Assembly (NCBI GenBank): GCA_902785695.1
Contig: CACZZQ010000017.1
Location: 1 to 56,091, forward strand
From: an uncultured Prevotellaceae bacterium
GTDB taxonomy: Bacteria > Bacteroidota > Bacteroidia > Bacteroidales > Bacteroidaceae
Reading direction: 5' to 3'
Length of the DNA stretch: 56,091 bases
The position numbers and the translations under genes are program-made. Shown here piece after piece: positions 18,420 to 26,971 of this stretch; the first letter of the stretch is position 1, and each line of letters begins with the position of its first letter. The notes under the pieces were generated by a model. It worked only from the letters and a program-made list of their open reading frames with translations, had not been told where the DNA came from and did not search any database.

Positions 18420-20081
18420 ATGAAGCTATTGACATCAAATCCAACCCATATCCTACTGATTTTCTCAGTATGTCTAACACTCATTACGTGTACAGATAAG
18501 GACACTAATGCGCATAGTTCACCACTGGTTAATCAGTTAGGATTCAGCAAAGAAGACCCGCTTATCGTAGGTATCGACAAAGACTATGCACCTTTAGAGT
18601 ATATAGATGACGAAGACCGTCCACGTGGCTATGACGTAGAGTTTACTAACATTCTCATGAAGCGACTGGGATTTCCTTATGTCTATCGTGCCAACTCGTG
18701 GGAAAACATTGCTCCCGACGTGCTTCACGGAGTGGTAGACCTGGGTATGATGATCTATTCGCCCTACCGCAAGGACAGTACCAACTATTCCCGGGCTGTT
18801 TTCCGTCTCTATTATCAAGTTGTCTATCCAAAGAAGAGTGATGACGAGCGTTTCGACTTCCGCAATCTGGAAGGCAAGCGTATCGCCTATATGAAATCAC
18901 GTCCCGTTGGCGATTTGCTTAGCAGTGAGAATGCCATCAAATTCAGCGTGACCAATTTGGAAGAAGCCATGTTCGACCTGGTAAAAGGGAAATACGATGC
19001 CGTCATCTGCTACCGCTACCAAGCCAGATACTTGATAAACCTTCATCATTTCGAAAACCTGCTCACCGACGATATTTCCCTTCCCCCACGCGAATATTGC
19101 TACGTTAGCCATAGCAAAGCCCTGATTAATATCATCGACAAGGAGTTGCTCAGAATGGAGAACGAGGGCATCACCGATGATGTCTACGTCATCAAATCTA
19201 CCTTCAACGGCCTACGTATCCCCACATGGGTGTGGTATCTGTTGGGAGGTGTAGCCTTCATCCTACTCATCATCATCAATACCATCTACAGACGCTCGCG
19301 CAAACAGTTGGCACAAGCAAATGCCGTACTCGAGAAGAGCAACGAAGAACTCAAAGATCGTAATGAGGAACTATCCATAGCCCGCGAACACGCTATGGAA
19401 TCCGACCGTTTGAAGACGGCTTTCATCCAAAACATGACCCATCAGATACGCACGCCACTCAACATCGTCATTGGCTTTGCTCAGGTCATCAACGAAGAAT
19501 ACGACACCCTGTCCAAGGAAGAGATCAAGATGATGACAGGTCAGATGATGAAAAACACCAATGCACTTACCGCTATAGTCAATAAACTCATTGCTCTCTC
19601 TATCCTGCAGAGCAAGGGAAAGATAGAGAAGCACGACCGTCTGTCGTGCAACGCAATCTGTCGCGATGCTATTCAGGGAATCACGCTTTCACATCCCGAC
19701 GCAGTGACGCTACAGTTTAGCACAACGATACCCGACGACCTACAGTTGCTTACAAATAAGGTTATGCTTCAAAGAGTGCTCCACGAATTAATCAGCAATG
19801 CCGACCAGTTCACCCATCAGGGTACCATCACCCTCGGAGTCGCTCAGCCTGATAAGCATTCCGTATGCTTCAGCGTCACGGATACCGGTTCCGGAATATC
19901 CGATCGAGACAAGGATCACGTCTTCAACCTGTTCTATAAACCTGATGAGTTTGCCGAGGGACTTGGTTTAGGTCTTTCCCTCTGCCGTAAAGCCATCGAC
20001 CAGATGGGAGGCAATATTCGCATCGATGAAGCCTATACCACCGGCACACGCATCATCATCACCCTACCCCTGGACAACTAA
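18420..20081 (+). CDS. Sensor histidine kinase with periplasmic SBP_bac_3 domain
   Basis: 553 residues. An N-terminal hydrophobic segment ends in LITC at residue 24, a lipobox-like site. Residues about 42-255 form a solute-binding family 3 domain (LIVGIDKDYAPLEYIDDE), followed by one membrane helix (about 265-285), a coiled coil (about 288-325), HisKA with the phospho-acceptor His341 in MTHQIRTPLN, and HATPase_c with N-box ELISNADQFT, G1 DTGSGIS and G2 GLGLGLSLCRKA. It should autophosphorylate in response to a small periplasmic ligand, perhaps an amino acid or cyclic compound. It has no receiver domain and no response regulator adjacent. Its last four bases overlap rarA, which is convergent. 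Confidence 0.9.
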   Translation: MKLLTSNPTHILLIFSVCLTLITCTDKDTNAHSSPLVNQLGFSKEDPLIVGIDKDYAPLEYIDDEDRPRGYDVEFTNILMKRLGFPYVYRANSWENIAPDVLHGVVDLGMMIYSPYRKDSTNYSRAVFRLYYQVVYPKKSDDERFDFRNLEGKRIAYMKSRPVGDLLSSENAIKFSVTNLEEAMFDLVKGKYDAVICYRYQARYLINLHHFENLLTDDISLPPREYCYVSHSKALINIIDKELLRMENEGITDDVYVIKSTFNGLRIPTWVWYLLGGVAFILLIIINTIYRRSRKQLAQANAVLEKSNEELKDRNEELSIAREHAMESDRLKTAFIQNMTHQIRTPLNIVIGFAQVINEEYDTLSKEEIKMMTGQMMKNTNALTAIVNKLIALSILQSKGKIEKHDRLSCNAICRDAIQGITLSHPDAVTLQFSTTIPDDLQLLTNKVMLQRVLHELISNADQFTHQGTITLGVAQPDKHSVCFSVTDTGSGISDRDKDHVFNLFYKPDEFAEGLGLGLSLCRKAIDQMGGNIRIDEAYTTGTRIIITLPLDN

Positions 20082-21349
20082 TCCTCGTAGCGCTTTCCCC
20101 AGTAGTTCACCATCCGCTGCCACAGCTTTTCCTCCGACGGATTATGTTGACCGTGCCACAAGCGCTTATCCTTCAATGCGTCAGGCATATACTGCTGTTC
20201 AGTAAAGTGTCCAATATAGTCATGCGGATACTTATAGCCATCGTGATACCCCAACTCTTTCATCAATTGTGTTGGAGCATTCCTGATTGGCAGCGGTACG
20301 GGCTGATTTCCCGTCTCACGCACTAATGCTAATGCGGCATCTATCCCCAGATAGGCAGAGTTACTCTTTGGCGACGTAGCCAGATAGACAGCACACTCAG
20401 CCAAAGCAATCCTCGCCTCTGGCCACCCAATCTTCATCACCGTATCAAAGGCGGCATTGGCCAACAGTAACGCATTGGGATTAGCCAACCCAATATCCTC
20501 AGATGCCGAGATCACCATACGTCGGGCAATAAACTGAGGATCCTCCCCCCCCTCAATCATACGTGCCATCCAGTAGAGTGCCGCGTCAGGATCGCTGCCG
20601 CGAATACTCTTGATAAAGGCCGAGATGATATCGTAATGCATCTCACCGTCCTTGTCGTAGGCCAACGGATTCTGTTGCAGACGGGCTACCACCAATTCAT
20701 CGGTAATCACCACATCACCACTTTCAGATTCCACCACCAACTCCAAGATATTCAACAGCTTACGCGCATCGCCACCACTGTATCTCAATAATGCATTCGT
20801 TTCTTTCAGCTCTATATTTCGCTCCTTCAGAATCAAATCCTTCGTGATGGCACGTTCCACCAACTTCAGCAAATCCGCTTTCTCCAGCGACTTCAGCACA
20901 TAGAGCTGACAGCGCGACAGCAACGGACGAATCACCTCAAACGACGGATTCTCTGTCGTAGCACCTATCAACGTCACGATGCCACGTTCCACAGCTCCCA
21001 GCAACGAATCCTGCTGAGATTTCGAGAAACGGTGAATCTCATCTATAAACAAGATTGGTGAAGCCTCGTTGAAGAATCTACCCTTCTGAGCCTTCTCTAT
21101 CACGTCCCTCACATCCTTCACGCCGCTGGTCACTGCCGACAGCGTATAGAAGGGTGTATCCAGTTTGTTGGCTATAATGTGTGCCAACGTCGTCTTTCCA
21201 ACTCCTGGAGGACCCCAGAGTATAAACGACGATATGCGCCCCGAATCAATCATCCTTCGGAGCACTGCCCCCTCGCCTACCAAGTGCTGCTGACCTATAT
21301 AGTCATCCAGCGTGCGAGGTCTCAGTCTTTCTGCTAATGGTTCTGCCAT
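20078..21349 (-). CDS. rarA: Replication-associated recombination protein A (RarA/MgsA)
   Basis: 423 residues, normal for the family. It is an AAA+ ATPase related to clamp loaders that acts at stalled forks. The start MAEPLAERLRPRTLDDYIGQ, Walker A GPPGVGKTTLA near residue 46, Walker B ILFIDEIHRFSKSQQDSLL, sensor-1 IGATTENPSF, and the C-terminal LGYHDGYKYPHDY are typical. Its stop overlaps the 3' end of the histidine kinase by four bases. It has its own -7 box. Confidence 0.96.
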   Translation of the reverse strand: MAEPLAERLRPRTLDDYIGQQHLVGEGAVLRRMIDSGRISSFILWGPPGVGKTTLAHIIANKLDTPFYTLSAVTSGVKDVRDVIEKAQKGRFFNEASPILFIDEIHRFSKSQQDSLLGAVERGIVTLIGATTENPSFEVIRPLLSRCQLYVLKSLEKADLLKLVERAITKDLILKERNIELKETNALLRYSGGDARKLLNILELVVESESGDVVITDELVVARLQQNPLAYDKDGEMHYDIISAFIKSIRGSDPDAALYWMARMIEGGEDPQFIARRMVISASEDIGLANPNALLLANAAFDTVMKIGWPEARIALAECAVYLATSPKSNSAYLGIDAALALVRETGNQPVPLPIRNAPTQLMKELGYHDGYKYPHDYIGHFTEQQYMPDALKDKRLWHGQHNPSEEKLWQRMVNYWGKRYED

Positions 21350-21360
21350 AATTCAAATGC

Positions 21361-21368
21361 CAAAGGTA
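21361..21368 (-). promoter_or_regulatory. -7 box for rarA
   Basis: The minus strand reads TACCTTTG 11 bases before the rarA ATG. The implied leader is only a few bases long. Confidence 0.55.
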
Positions 21369-21505
21369 CAAAAATAATTACATATCACCAAATTATTTCT
21401 TCATCTCATGTTAAAAAACTTAGGTAGAAACACGATATAAATCAAGAAAGTGAGGAATTTTGGCAATTGTTTTCGCACACAGTGAAATATTTAGTATATT
21501 TTGCA

Positions 21506-21513
21506 TAACTTTG
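21506..21513 (+). promoter_or_regulatory. -7 box for the SulP transporter
   Basis: TAACTTTG followed by CA, 30 bases before the ATG. The remaining 21369-21505 stretch is AT-rich and holds nothing else I can support. Confidence 0.6.
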
Positions 21514-21543
21514 CACACGTTTTTATAAGGACAACATTTAGTA

Positions 21544-23220
21544 ATGAAAACTTTGGATTTCAAGCCGAAAATGGTATCGGCGATTAAGAATTACAACAAA
21601 CAGACATTCATGGCCGACCTCATGGCTGGTGTGATTGTAGGCATTGTGGCGCTGCCTCTGGCTATCGCCTTCGGTATTGCCAGCGGTGTTTCACCAGAGA
21701 AAGGTATCATCACCGCTATCGTGGCTGGCTTCGTGATTTCAGCCATGGGTGGTTCGAAAGTACAGATTGGCGGTCCCACAGGTGCGTTCATCGTCATCGT
21801 GGCAGGCATCATCAACCAGTATGGTATGCAGGGACTGACGATTGCTACGCTGATGGCTGGCGTCTTCCTGATTGGTTTCGGTCTGCTGCATTTAGGCACG
21901 ATTATCAAGTACATCCCCTATCCTATCATTGTGGGATTCACCAGCGGTATCGCCGTAACCATCTTTACCACACAAGTAAAAGACCTGCTGGGAATGCAGA
22001 TGGAGAGCGTACCTAGCGATTTTATTGAGAAATGGATTGCCTACGGACAGAACCTGATGAACATCGACCCGTGGAGTGCTGGTGTGGGACTGGTAAGTGT
22101 GGCAATCATTGCCTCAACACCTAAGTTCAGCAAGCGCATACCGGGTTCGCTCATTGCTATCATCGTAATGACGGTAGCCGTATTGTTGCTGAAGCAGTAC
22201 GCTGGCGTAACATCGATAGAGACCATCGGCGACCGTTTCAGTATCTCTTCCCAACTGCCTGCTGCTACAGTACCAGAGTTGACTTGGGAGACCATCAAGG
22301 GTCTTGTGGCTCCTGCGCTGACCATTGCAATTCTAGGTGCTATCGAGAGTCTGCTGTCTGCTACCGTTGCCGACGGTGTGATAGGTGACCATCACAACTC
22401 TAATACAGAGCTGATAGGTCAGGGGGTGGCAAACATCGTGTCGCCCATCTTCGGCGGTATTCCTGCTACAGGTGCCATTGCCCGTACGATGACGAATATC
22501 AATAATGGCGGTCGCACGCCTATCGCAGGTATCGTACATGCAGTGGTGCTGCTGCTCATCTTCCTGTTCCTGATGCCGTTGGCACAGTATATCCCAATGG
22601 CTTGCCTGGCAGGTGTATTGGTAGTGGTAAGCTACGGCATGAGCGGCTGGCGTTCGTTTACTGCGCTGATGCGCAATCCTAAGAGTGACATCACCGTGCT
22701 GCTTCTGACGTTCCTGCTGACCATCGTCTTCGACCTGACCGTAGCTATCGAGGTAGGACTGATTTGTGCCTGCCTGCTCTTCATGCGCCGCATGAGCGAA
22801 ACTACAGACGTGAAGGCCGTCTACGATGAGATTGACCTGAACGAGGATGCCGATATGGAGCGTGGCAACTTGGAGCATCTCACCATTCCTAAGGGTGTAG
22901 AGGTGTACGAGATCAACGGTCCCTACTTCTTCGGTGCCGGTAACAAGTTCGAGGACTTAATGGGTCGCTACGGCAATCGTCCTAAGGTGCGCATCATCCG
23001 TATGCGTAAGGTTCCCTTCATCGACTCTACTGGCCTGCATAACTTGGAAAATATGTGCCTGATGAGCCAGAAGGAAGGTATTACTGTGGTGCTGTCTGGC
23101 GTGAACGAAAAAGTGGAAGCCGTGCTTCGACGCAACAACTTCCACAAATTATTAGGTGAGAAGAATATCTGTAATCACATTGACTTGGCCTTGGCTCGTG
23201 CTAACGAGCTGGTGGCTTAG
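21544..23220 (+). CDS. SulP-family anion transporter with STAS domain
   Basis: 558 residues. The membrane part (about 20-420) starts with DLMAGVIVGIVALPLAIAFG, a strong SulP signature, and holds about 12-14 helices with VQIGGPTGAFIVIVAGI and GGIPATGAIARTMTNINNGG. The STAS domain covers about 445-555 (EVYEINGPYFFGAGNKFED, VPFIDSTGLHNLENM). The family moves sulfate, bicarbonate or dicarboxylates across the inner membrane; the substrate cannot be read from sequence. It has its own promoter and ends four bases from the convergent PP2C gene. Confidence 0.92.
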   Translation: MKTLDFKPKMVSAIKNYNKQTFMADLMAGVIVGIVALPLAIAFGIASGVSPEKGIITAIVAGFVISAMGGSKVQIGGPTGAFIVIVAGIINQYGMQGLTIATLMAGVFLIGFGLLHLGTIIKYIPYPIIVGFTSGIAVTIFTTQVKDLLGMQMESVPSDFIEKWIAYGQNLMNIDPWSAGVGLVSVAIIASTPKFSKRIPGSLIAIIVMTVAVLLLKQYAGVTSIETIGDRFSISSQLPAATVPELTWETIKGLVAPALTIAILGAIESLLSATVADGVIGDHHNSNTELIGQGVANIVSPIFGGIPATGAIARTMTNINNGGRTPIAGIVHAVVLLLIFLFLMPLAQYIPMACLAGVLVVVSYGMSGWRSFTALMRNPKSDITVLLLTFLLTIVFDLTVAIEVGLICACLLFMRRMSETTDVKAVYDEIDLNEDADMERGNLEHLTIPKGVEVYEINGPYFFGAGNKFEDLMGRYGNRPKVRIIRMRKVPFIDSTGLHNLENMCLMSQKEGITVVLSGVNEKVEAVLRRNNFHKLLGEKNICNHIDLALARANELVA

Positions 23221-23224
23221 TCAC

Positions 23225-24127
23225 TCACAGGTTCAAGAACACGAGGATTACAGCTAGTAGTGCAAAGACAAAGAACAGAACAAACAAAACTGTCTTTACA
23301 AGACTTGTCTTCCTTTTAGGAGCCGGTTTCAAATCAAGAACCGGCTCTTTCTTGTCTTCTACCACATCCTTCACGTGTATCAGATAGGCGGAGTGATTGT
23401 CGGCATTATCCACCGTTGCATCAATCAACTGCTGACGCTTCTGCTCATCGGTAGTACTTTCATCGGCAAAGATGCTCATCAGAGCAGCATCATCCATCTG
23501 TTCCAACATACCATCGGTGCAGAGGAAGAAATAATCATCTGGCTCCACATCCGCGATATGTACGATAGTGGCTTCCGTCCGCGAAGACTGATGAGGCTGC
23601 ATCGCCTTCAGGATGACATTCTTCTTGGGTGAGGTGCGCATCTCTTCGAAAGTAATCTGACCCTGTTCGTAGAGCTGCTGCACCAAAGAATGATCGCGAG
23701 AACGGAAAAGAATGCCCCTGCAATCACCTAACGACGGACGCAGGTGATAGATGCGGCTATCACCGATATGGGCCACCAGACAACCTCCGTCATGAAAACA
23801 GAGGAACGTCATAGTGGTACCCATCTGAGCCTCATTATTCACATCTGCGGCATCCAACGCATCATAAGCCTTGGAAAGACATTGACAGAAGTCCTCGTCA
23901 GTAAAGACGGGGACGGCATCACGGATAACGTCAGCCAGATGTCCCAGAGCCTTACTCACAGCCTCACTTGCCACCTCGCCCATGTCAAGTCCACCCATGC
24001 CGTCGCATACCACAAACACACGACTATCCGTACACGCCTCACCCATTAGAGGGTAGATAGCGTCTTCTTGGTTCTGGCGGCCACCCAACTCGTTGATGGC
24101 CAGTGGTTGATACAAATGGAACTTCAT
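23225..24127 (-). CDS. PP2C-type Ser/Thr phosphatase with C-terminal membrane anchor
   Basis: 300 residues from the ATG at 24127; the frame extends upstream only through non-ATG codons, so MKFHLYQPLAINELGGRQN is taken as the start. PP2C metal motifs are present: NQEDAIYP, VVCDGMGG, LVAHIGDSRIYHL, SRDHSLVQQLYEQGQI and FLCTDGMLE. A lysine-rich linker leads to a C-terminal membrane helix (about 277-298). It would dephosphorylate Ser/Thr proteins at the inner membrane; no partner kinase is visible. It starts 12 bases after the guaA stop, so it probably belongs to the murU-guaA transcript. Confidence 0.9.
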   Translation of the reverse strand: MKFHLYQPLAINELGGRQNQEDAIYPLMGEACTDSRVFVVCDGMGGLDMGEVASEAVSKALGHLADVIRDAVPVFTDEDFCQCLSKAYDALDAADVNNEAQMGTTMTFLCFHDGGCLVAHIGDSRIYHLRPSLGDCRGILFRSRDHSLVQQLYEQGQITFEEMRTSPKKNVILKAMQPHQSSRTEATIVHIADVEPDDYFFLCTDGMLEQMDDAALMSIFADESTTDEQKRQQLIDATVDNADNHSAYLIHVKDVVEDKKEPVLDLKPAPKRKTSLVKTVLFVLFFVFALLAVILVFLNL

Positions 24128-24139
24128 AATAACAGGCAA

Positions 24140-25747
24140 TTACTCCCACTCGATTGTTGCAGGTGGCTTTGACGAGATATCATAGCAAACGCGGTTCACG
24201 CCACGTACCTTATTAATAATCTCATTAGAGACCTTAGCCATAAAGTCGTAAGGCAGATGAGCCCAGTCGGCTGTCATGGCATCAGTAGAGGTGACAGCAC
24301 GCAGAGCAACGGGATGCTCGTAAGTACGCTCATCACCCATCACTCCTACGCTACGAACAGTAGAAAGCAGGATAGCACCTGCCTGCCAGATCTGATCGTA
24401 GAGCGAAACCTCGACCTCGCCGTCTTTCATATCAGCAGGTATACCTGCAGCAAGCACTTTACGAGCCTCTTCGCCAGAGAGTTTCACCTTATAATCACGA
24501 AGACCGCGGATATAGATATCGTCAGCATTCTGCAGGATCTCAACTTTCTCACGAGTGATATCACCCAAGATACGTACAGCGAGTCCAGGACCAGGGAAGG
24601 GATGACGCGTAATCAAATGCTCGGGCATACCCATCTGACGACCCACACGACGCACCTCGTCCTTGAACAACCACTTCAGGGGTTCGCACAACTGCAGGTT
24701 CATCTCCTTAGGCAGCCCACCTACATTATGATGGCTTTTTATGACCTTACCCGTGATATTCAACGACTCGATACGGTCGGGATAGATAGTCCCCTGAGCC
24801 AGCCAACGGGCATCGGTAATCTTGCGAGCCTCAGCATTGAAAACCTCGACAAAGTCGCGACCTATGATCTTACGCTTCTGTTCTGGATCAGTAACGCCAG
24901 CCAGATCAGCAAAGAATTTTTCTGAGGCATCAACGCCAATCACATTCAAGCCCAGTACCTTATAGTCTTCCATCACCTGAGTGAACTCGTTCTTACGCAA
25001 CATTCCGTGATCGACGAAGATACAGGTAAGTCGGTTGCCGATAGCCTTATTCAGCAGAACAGCAGCAACAGAAGAATCAACGCCACCGCTCAAGCCAAGG
25101 ATGACGCGATCATTACCCAACTGCGCTTTCAGCTCTGCGACAGTAGTGTCAACAAATGAAGCTGCGCTCCACTTCTGCTTAGAACCACAGATATCAACCA
25201 CAAAGTTCTTCAGCAACTGTGTGCCTTGAAGGCTATGGAACACCTCAGGGTGGAACTGTACGGCCCAAACGGGTTGTGTAGTAGAAGCAAAGGCTGCATT
25301 CTTCACATCGGCCGTAGAACCAATCACCTTGAAGTCAGAGGGGATGGCAGTAATGGTGTCACCATGACTCATCCATACCTGCGAACCTTGCACGAAATCC
25401 TTGAACAAAGGATTCGTAGTGTCTACCGTCTGAAGGTTGGCACGACCGTACTCACGAGAATCTGCTTTCTCTACTTTACCCCCCAGTGTGTGTGAAATAA
25501 ACTGGGCGCCATAGCAGATGCCAAGCACGGGGATTTTTCCAACGAATTGCGAGAGGTCTACCTTGAAAGCCTCGGGATCATGAACCGAATAGGGCGAACC
25601 AGAGAGGATCACACCAATAACGGAGTCATCACCAACAGGGAACTTGTTGTAAGGCAGAATTTCGCAAAAGGTGTCCAGCTCGCGAACACGACGACCAATA
25701 AGCTGGGTCGTCTGCGAACCGAAATCAAGGATTATAATCTTTTGCAT
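24140..25747 (-). CDS. guaA: GMP synthase (glutamine-hydrolysing)
   Basis: 535 residues. It converts XMP to GMP using glutamine amide nitrogen and ATP. The class I amidotransferase domain (about 1-190) has the nucleophile Cys in GICYGAQFI and His in VQFHPEV. The ATP-pyrophosphatase domain has the P-loop [15 protein letters not shown] near residue 218. The C-terminal dimerisation part has [15 protein letters not shown] and ends PPATIEWE. It starts eight bases after the murU stop, so the two are probably cotranscribed. Confidence 0.97.
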   Translation of the reverse strand: MQKIIILDFGSQTTQLIGRRVRELDTFCEILPYNKFPVGDDSVIGVILSGSPYSVHDPEAFKVDLSQFVGKIPVLGICYGAQFISHTLGGKVEKADSREYGRANLQTVDTTNPLFKDFVQGSQVWMSHGDTITAIPSDFKVIGSTADVKNAAFASTTQPVWAVQFHPEVFHSLQGTQLLKNFVVDICGSKQKWSAASFVDTTVAELKAQLGNDRVILGLSGGVDSSVAAVLLNKAIGNRLTCIFVDHGMLRKNEFTQVMEDYKVLGLNVIGVDASEKFFADLAGVTDPEQKRKIIGRDFVEVFNAEARKITDARWLAQGTIYPDRIESLNITGKVIKSHHNVGGLPKEMNLQLCEPLKWLFKDEVRRVGRQMGMPEHLITRHPFPGPGLAVRILGDITREKVEILQNADDIYIRGLRDYKVKLSGEEARKVLAAGIPADMKDGEVEVSLYDQIWQAGAILLSTVRSVGVMGDERTYEHPVALRAVTSTDAMTADWAHLPYDFMAKVSNEIINKVRGVNRVCYDISSKPPATIEWE

Positions 25748-25755
25748 TTAATGAT

Positions 25756-26553
25756 TTATTGATTTAAGAAATTTTCTGCTTGGTCAAGTGTCTCAATCTT
25801 ACCTACATCCATCAAACGCAGGTCGTCCTTCACCAGTCCTACTATTTTGGAACGGTGGCAGATGCTAAGATAGAAATCTATAATTGGGAATCGCTCTGGG
25901 AACTGATCCATGAGCGGGAACAGACGGGGCGAGAAAGAGTGGATGCCGGAAAACGCGAATGCGTTTAGTGAAGAGTGAAGAGTGTAGAGTGTAGAGTTTG
26001 CTGCCGCCACAACATTCAGATCATTATCAATATGAATCTCAGCTTCACGAAGCCAAGGGAAAGGACTGCGTATTTCTCCCGTCTCATTGTTTATCCAGCC
26101 TTTCAGTCGCATGGCATTGTCAAAGAGCAGGTAACGCTTGGTCTTGCGCTTGCTCACCAAAAGGACAGCATCTTCATCAGGCAGATGCTGACGCGAGAAC
26201 CATCCGAAATCTACATTATCCAGGATATCGACATTATGTATTAGGATGGGCTCGTTGTCATCAAACAGCGGTGCAGCCTTCTTCAAGCCCCCACCCGTTT
26301 CAAGCAACTCATCACTCTCATCGCTAAAACGAACCAACGGGGCATAGTCTTGCTGCGCCACGTGGTCGATAATCATCTGAGAAAAATGATGGATATTAAC
26401 GATGAAACGATCATAACCTTGCTCACGGAGTCGGTTGATGATAATATCGAGCAGAGGCGTTCCTCCCACTGGCACCAACGCTTTAGGCATGGTGTCTGTA
26501 AGCGGTTTAAGGCGGGTTCCCAAGCCCGCTGCGAATATCATCGCTTGTTTCAT
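25756..26553 (-). CDS. MurU-like sugar-phosphate nucleotidyltransferase
   Basis: 265 residues from the ATG at 26553. The nucleotide-binding signature AAGLGTRLKPLTDTMPKAL is at the start, followed by ILIHNVDIL (metal-binding Asp) and DVGKIETLDQAE at the end. The length and sequence resemble MurNAc-1-phosphate uridylyltransferase, which makes UDP-MurNAc in peptidoglycan recycling. This is supported by the neighbour at 26972-28504, whose first half looks like the sugar kinase AmgK that supplies MurNAc-1-phosphate. A 10-12-residue stretch near 185-197 (STLYTLHSSL) derives from a repeat inserted in frame. Other sugar nucleotidyltransferase specificities remain possible. Confidence 0.75.
   Translation of the reverse strand: MKQAMIFAAGLGTRLKPLTDTMPKALVPVGGTPLLDIIINRLREQGYDRFIVNIHHFSQMIIDHVAQQDYAPLVRFSDESDELLETGGGLKKAAPLFDDNEPILIHNVDILDNVDFGWFSRQHLPDEDAVLLVSKRKTKRYLLFDNAMRLKGWINNETGEIRSPFPWLREAEIHIDNDLNVVAAANSTLYTLHSSLNAFAFSGIHSFSPRLFPLMDQFPERFPIIDFYLSICHRSKIVGLVKDDLRLMDVGKIETLDQAENFLNQ
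25966..26000. repeat. Half palindromic element inserted in murU
   Basis: The stretch repeats AGAGTGAAGAGTGTAGAGTG-type words and encodes STLYTLHSSL on the minus strand. Nearly the same peptide, LFTLHSSL, is encoded by an arm of the palindromic element inside the primase gene at 41676-41708. Only one arm is present here. Confidence 0.6.
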
Positions 26554-26558
26554 GGGTG

Positions 26559-26566
26559 CAAAGATA
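26559..26566 (-). promoter_or_regulatory. -7 box directly before murU
   Basis: The minus strand reads TATCTTTG ending only five bases before the ATG. In this phylum transcription starts a few bases after the box, so the mRNA would have almost no leader. Confidence 0.5.
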
Positions 26567-26725
26567 CGAATAAGTGAGTAAAAAGCCAAATATTATTTGA
26601 GCTTTTTCGATTCGAAAGTACCTTTATTTTTTAATTTTCAACTTTCAATCTTCCATTTTCCATCATACCTCATCCATCATCCATTCATCATCAATGCATC
26701 TTCTTCATTTATTTAATTTTTCAAA

Positions 26726-26918
26726 TCTGCTGCCACACTGCCACCATTTTCCTGAAATGCCCTGTTTATGGGCAAAAATGGGTGGCAGGAGGGTGGCAGC
26801 AGGTGGCAGCAAAATAGGGAAAACGATATTTTATTTAATCAAAAAACATCGCTTTGTTTTTTAGAAAACATCGTTTTCTGCGTTAGAAAACATCGTTTTC
26901 TGCCGTAGAAAACGTGTG
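26726..26918. repeat. Composite palindromic element C with 22-bp tandem palindromes
   Basis: This gene-free stretch (26567-26971) has a left arm CTGCTGCCACACTGCCACC (26728-26746), a short GCCC/GGGC hairpin (26759-26773) and a right arm with three GGTGGCAG words (26780-26812). It is followed by tandem 22-bp units TTAGAAAACATCGTTTTCTG (26861-26918, with a degenerate copy at 26841), each of which is itself a palindrome (AGAAAAC-ATC-GTTTTCT). The lead-in 26630-26700 is CCAT/TTCAT-rich simple sequence. There is no primase or HU gene next to it. Confidence 0.8.
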
Positions 26919-26971
26919 TTTAGAGCAAAGTTCCTCGGTCTTGATCAGTCAGTTCGTCGTTCGTTTGCACG

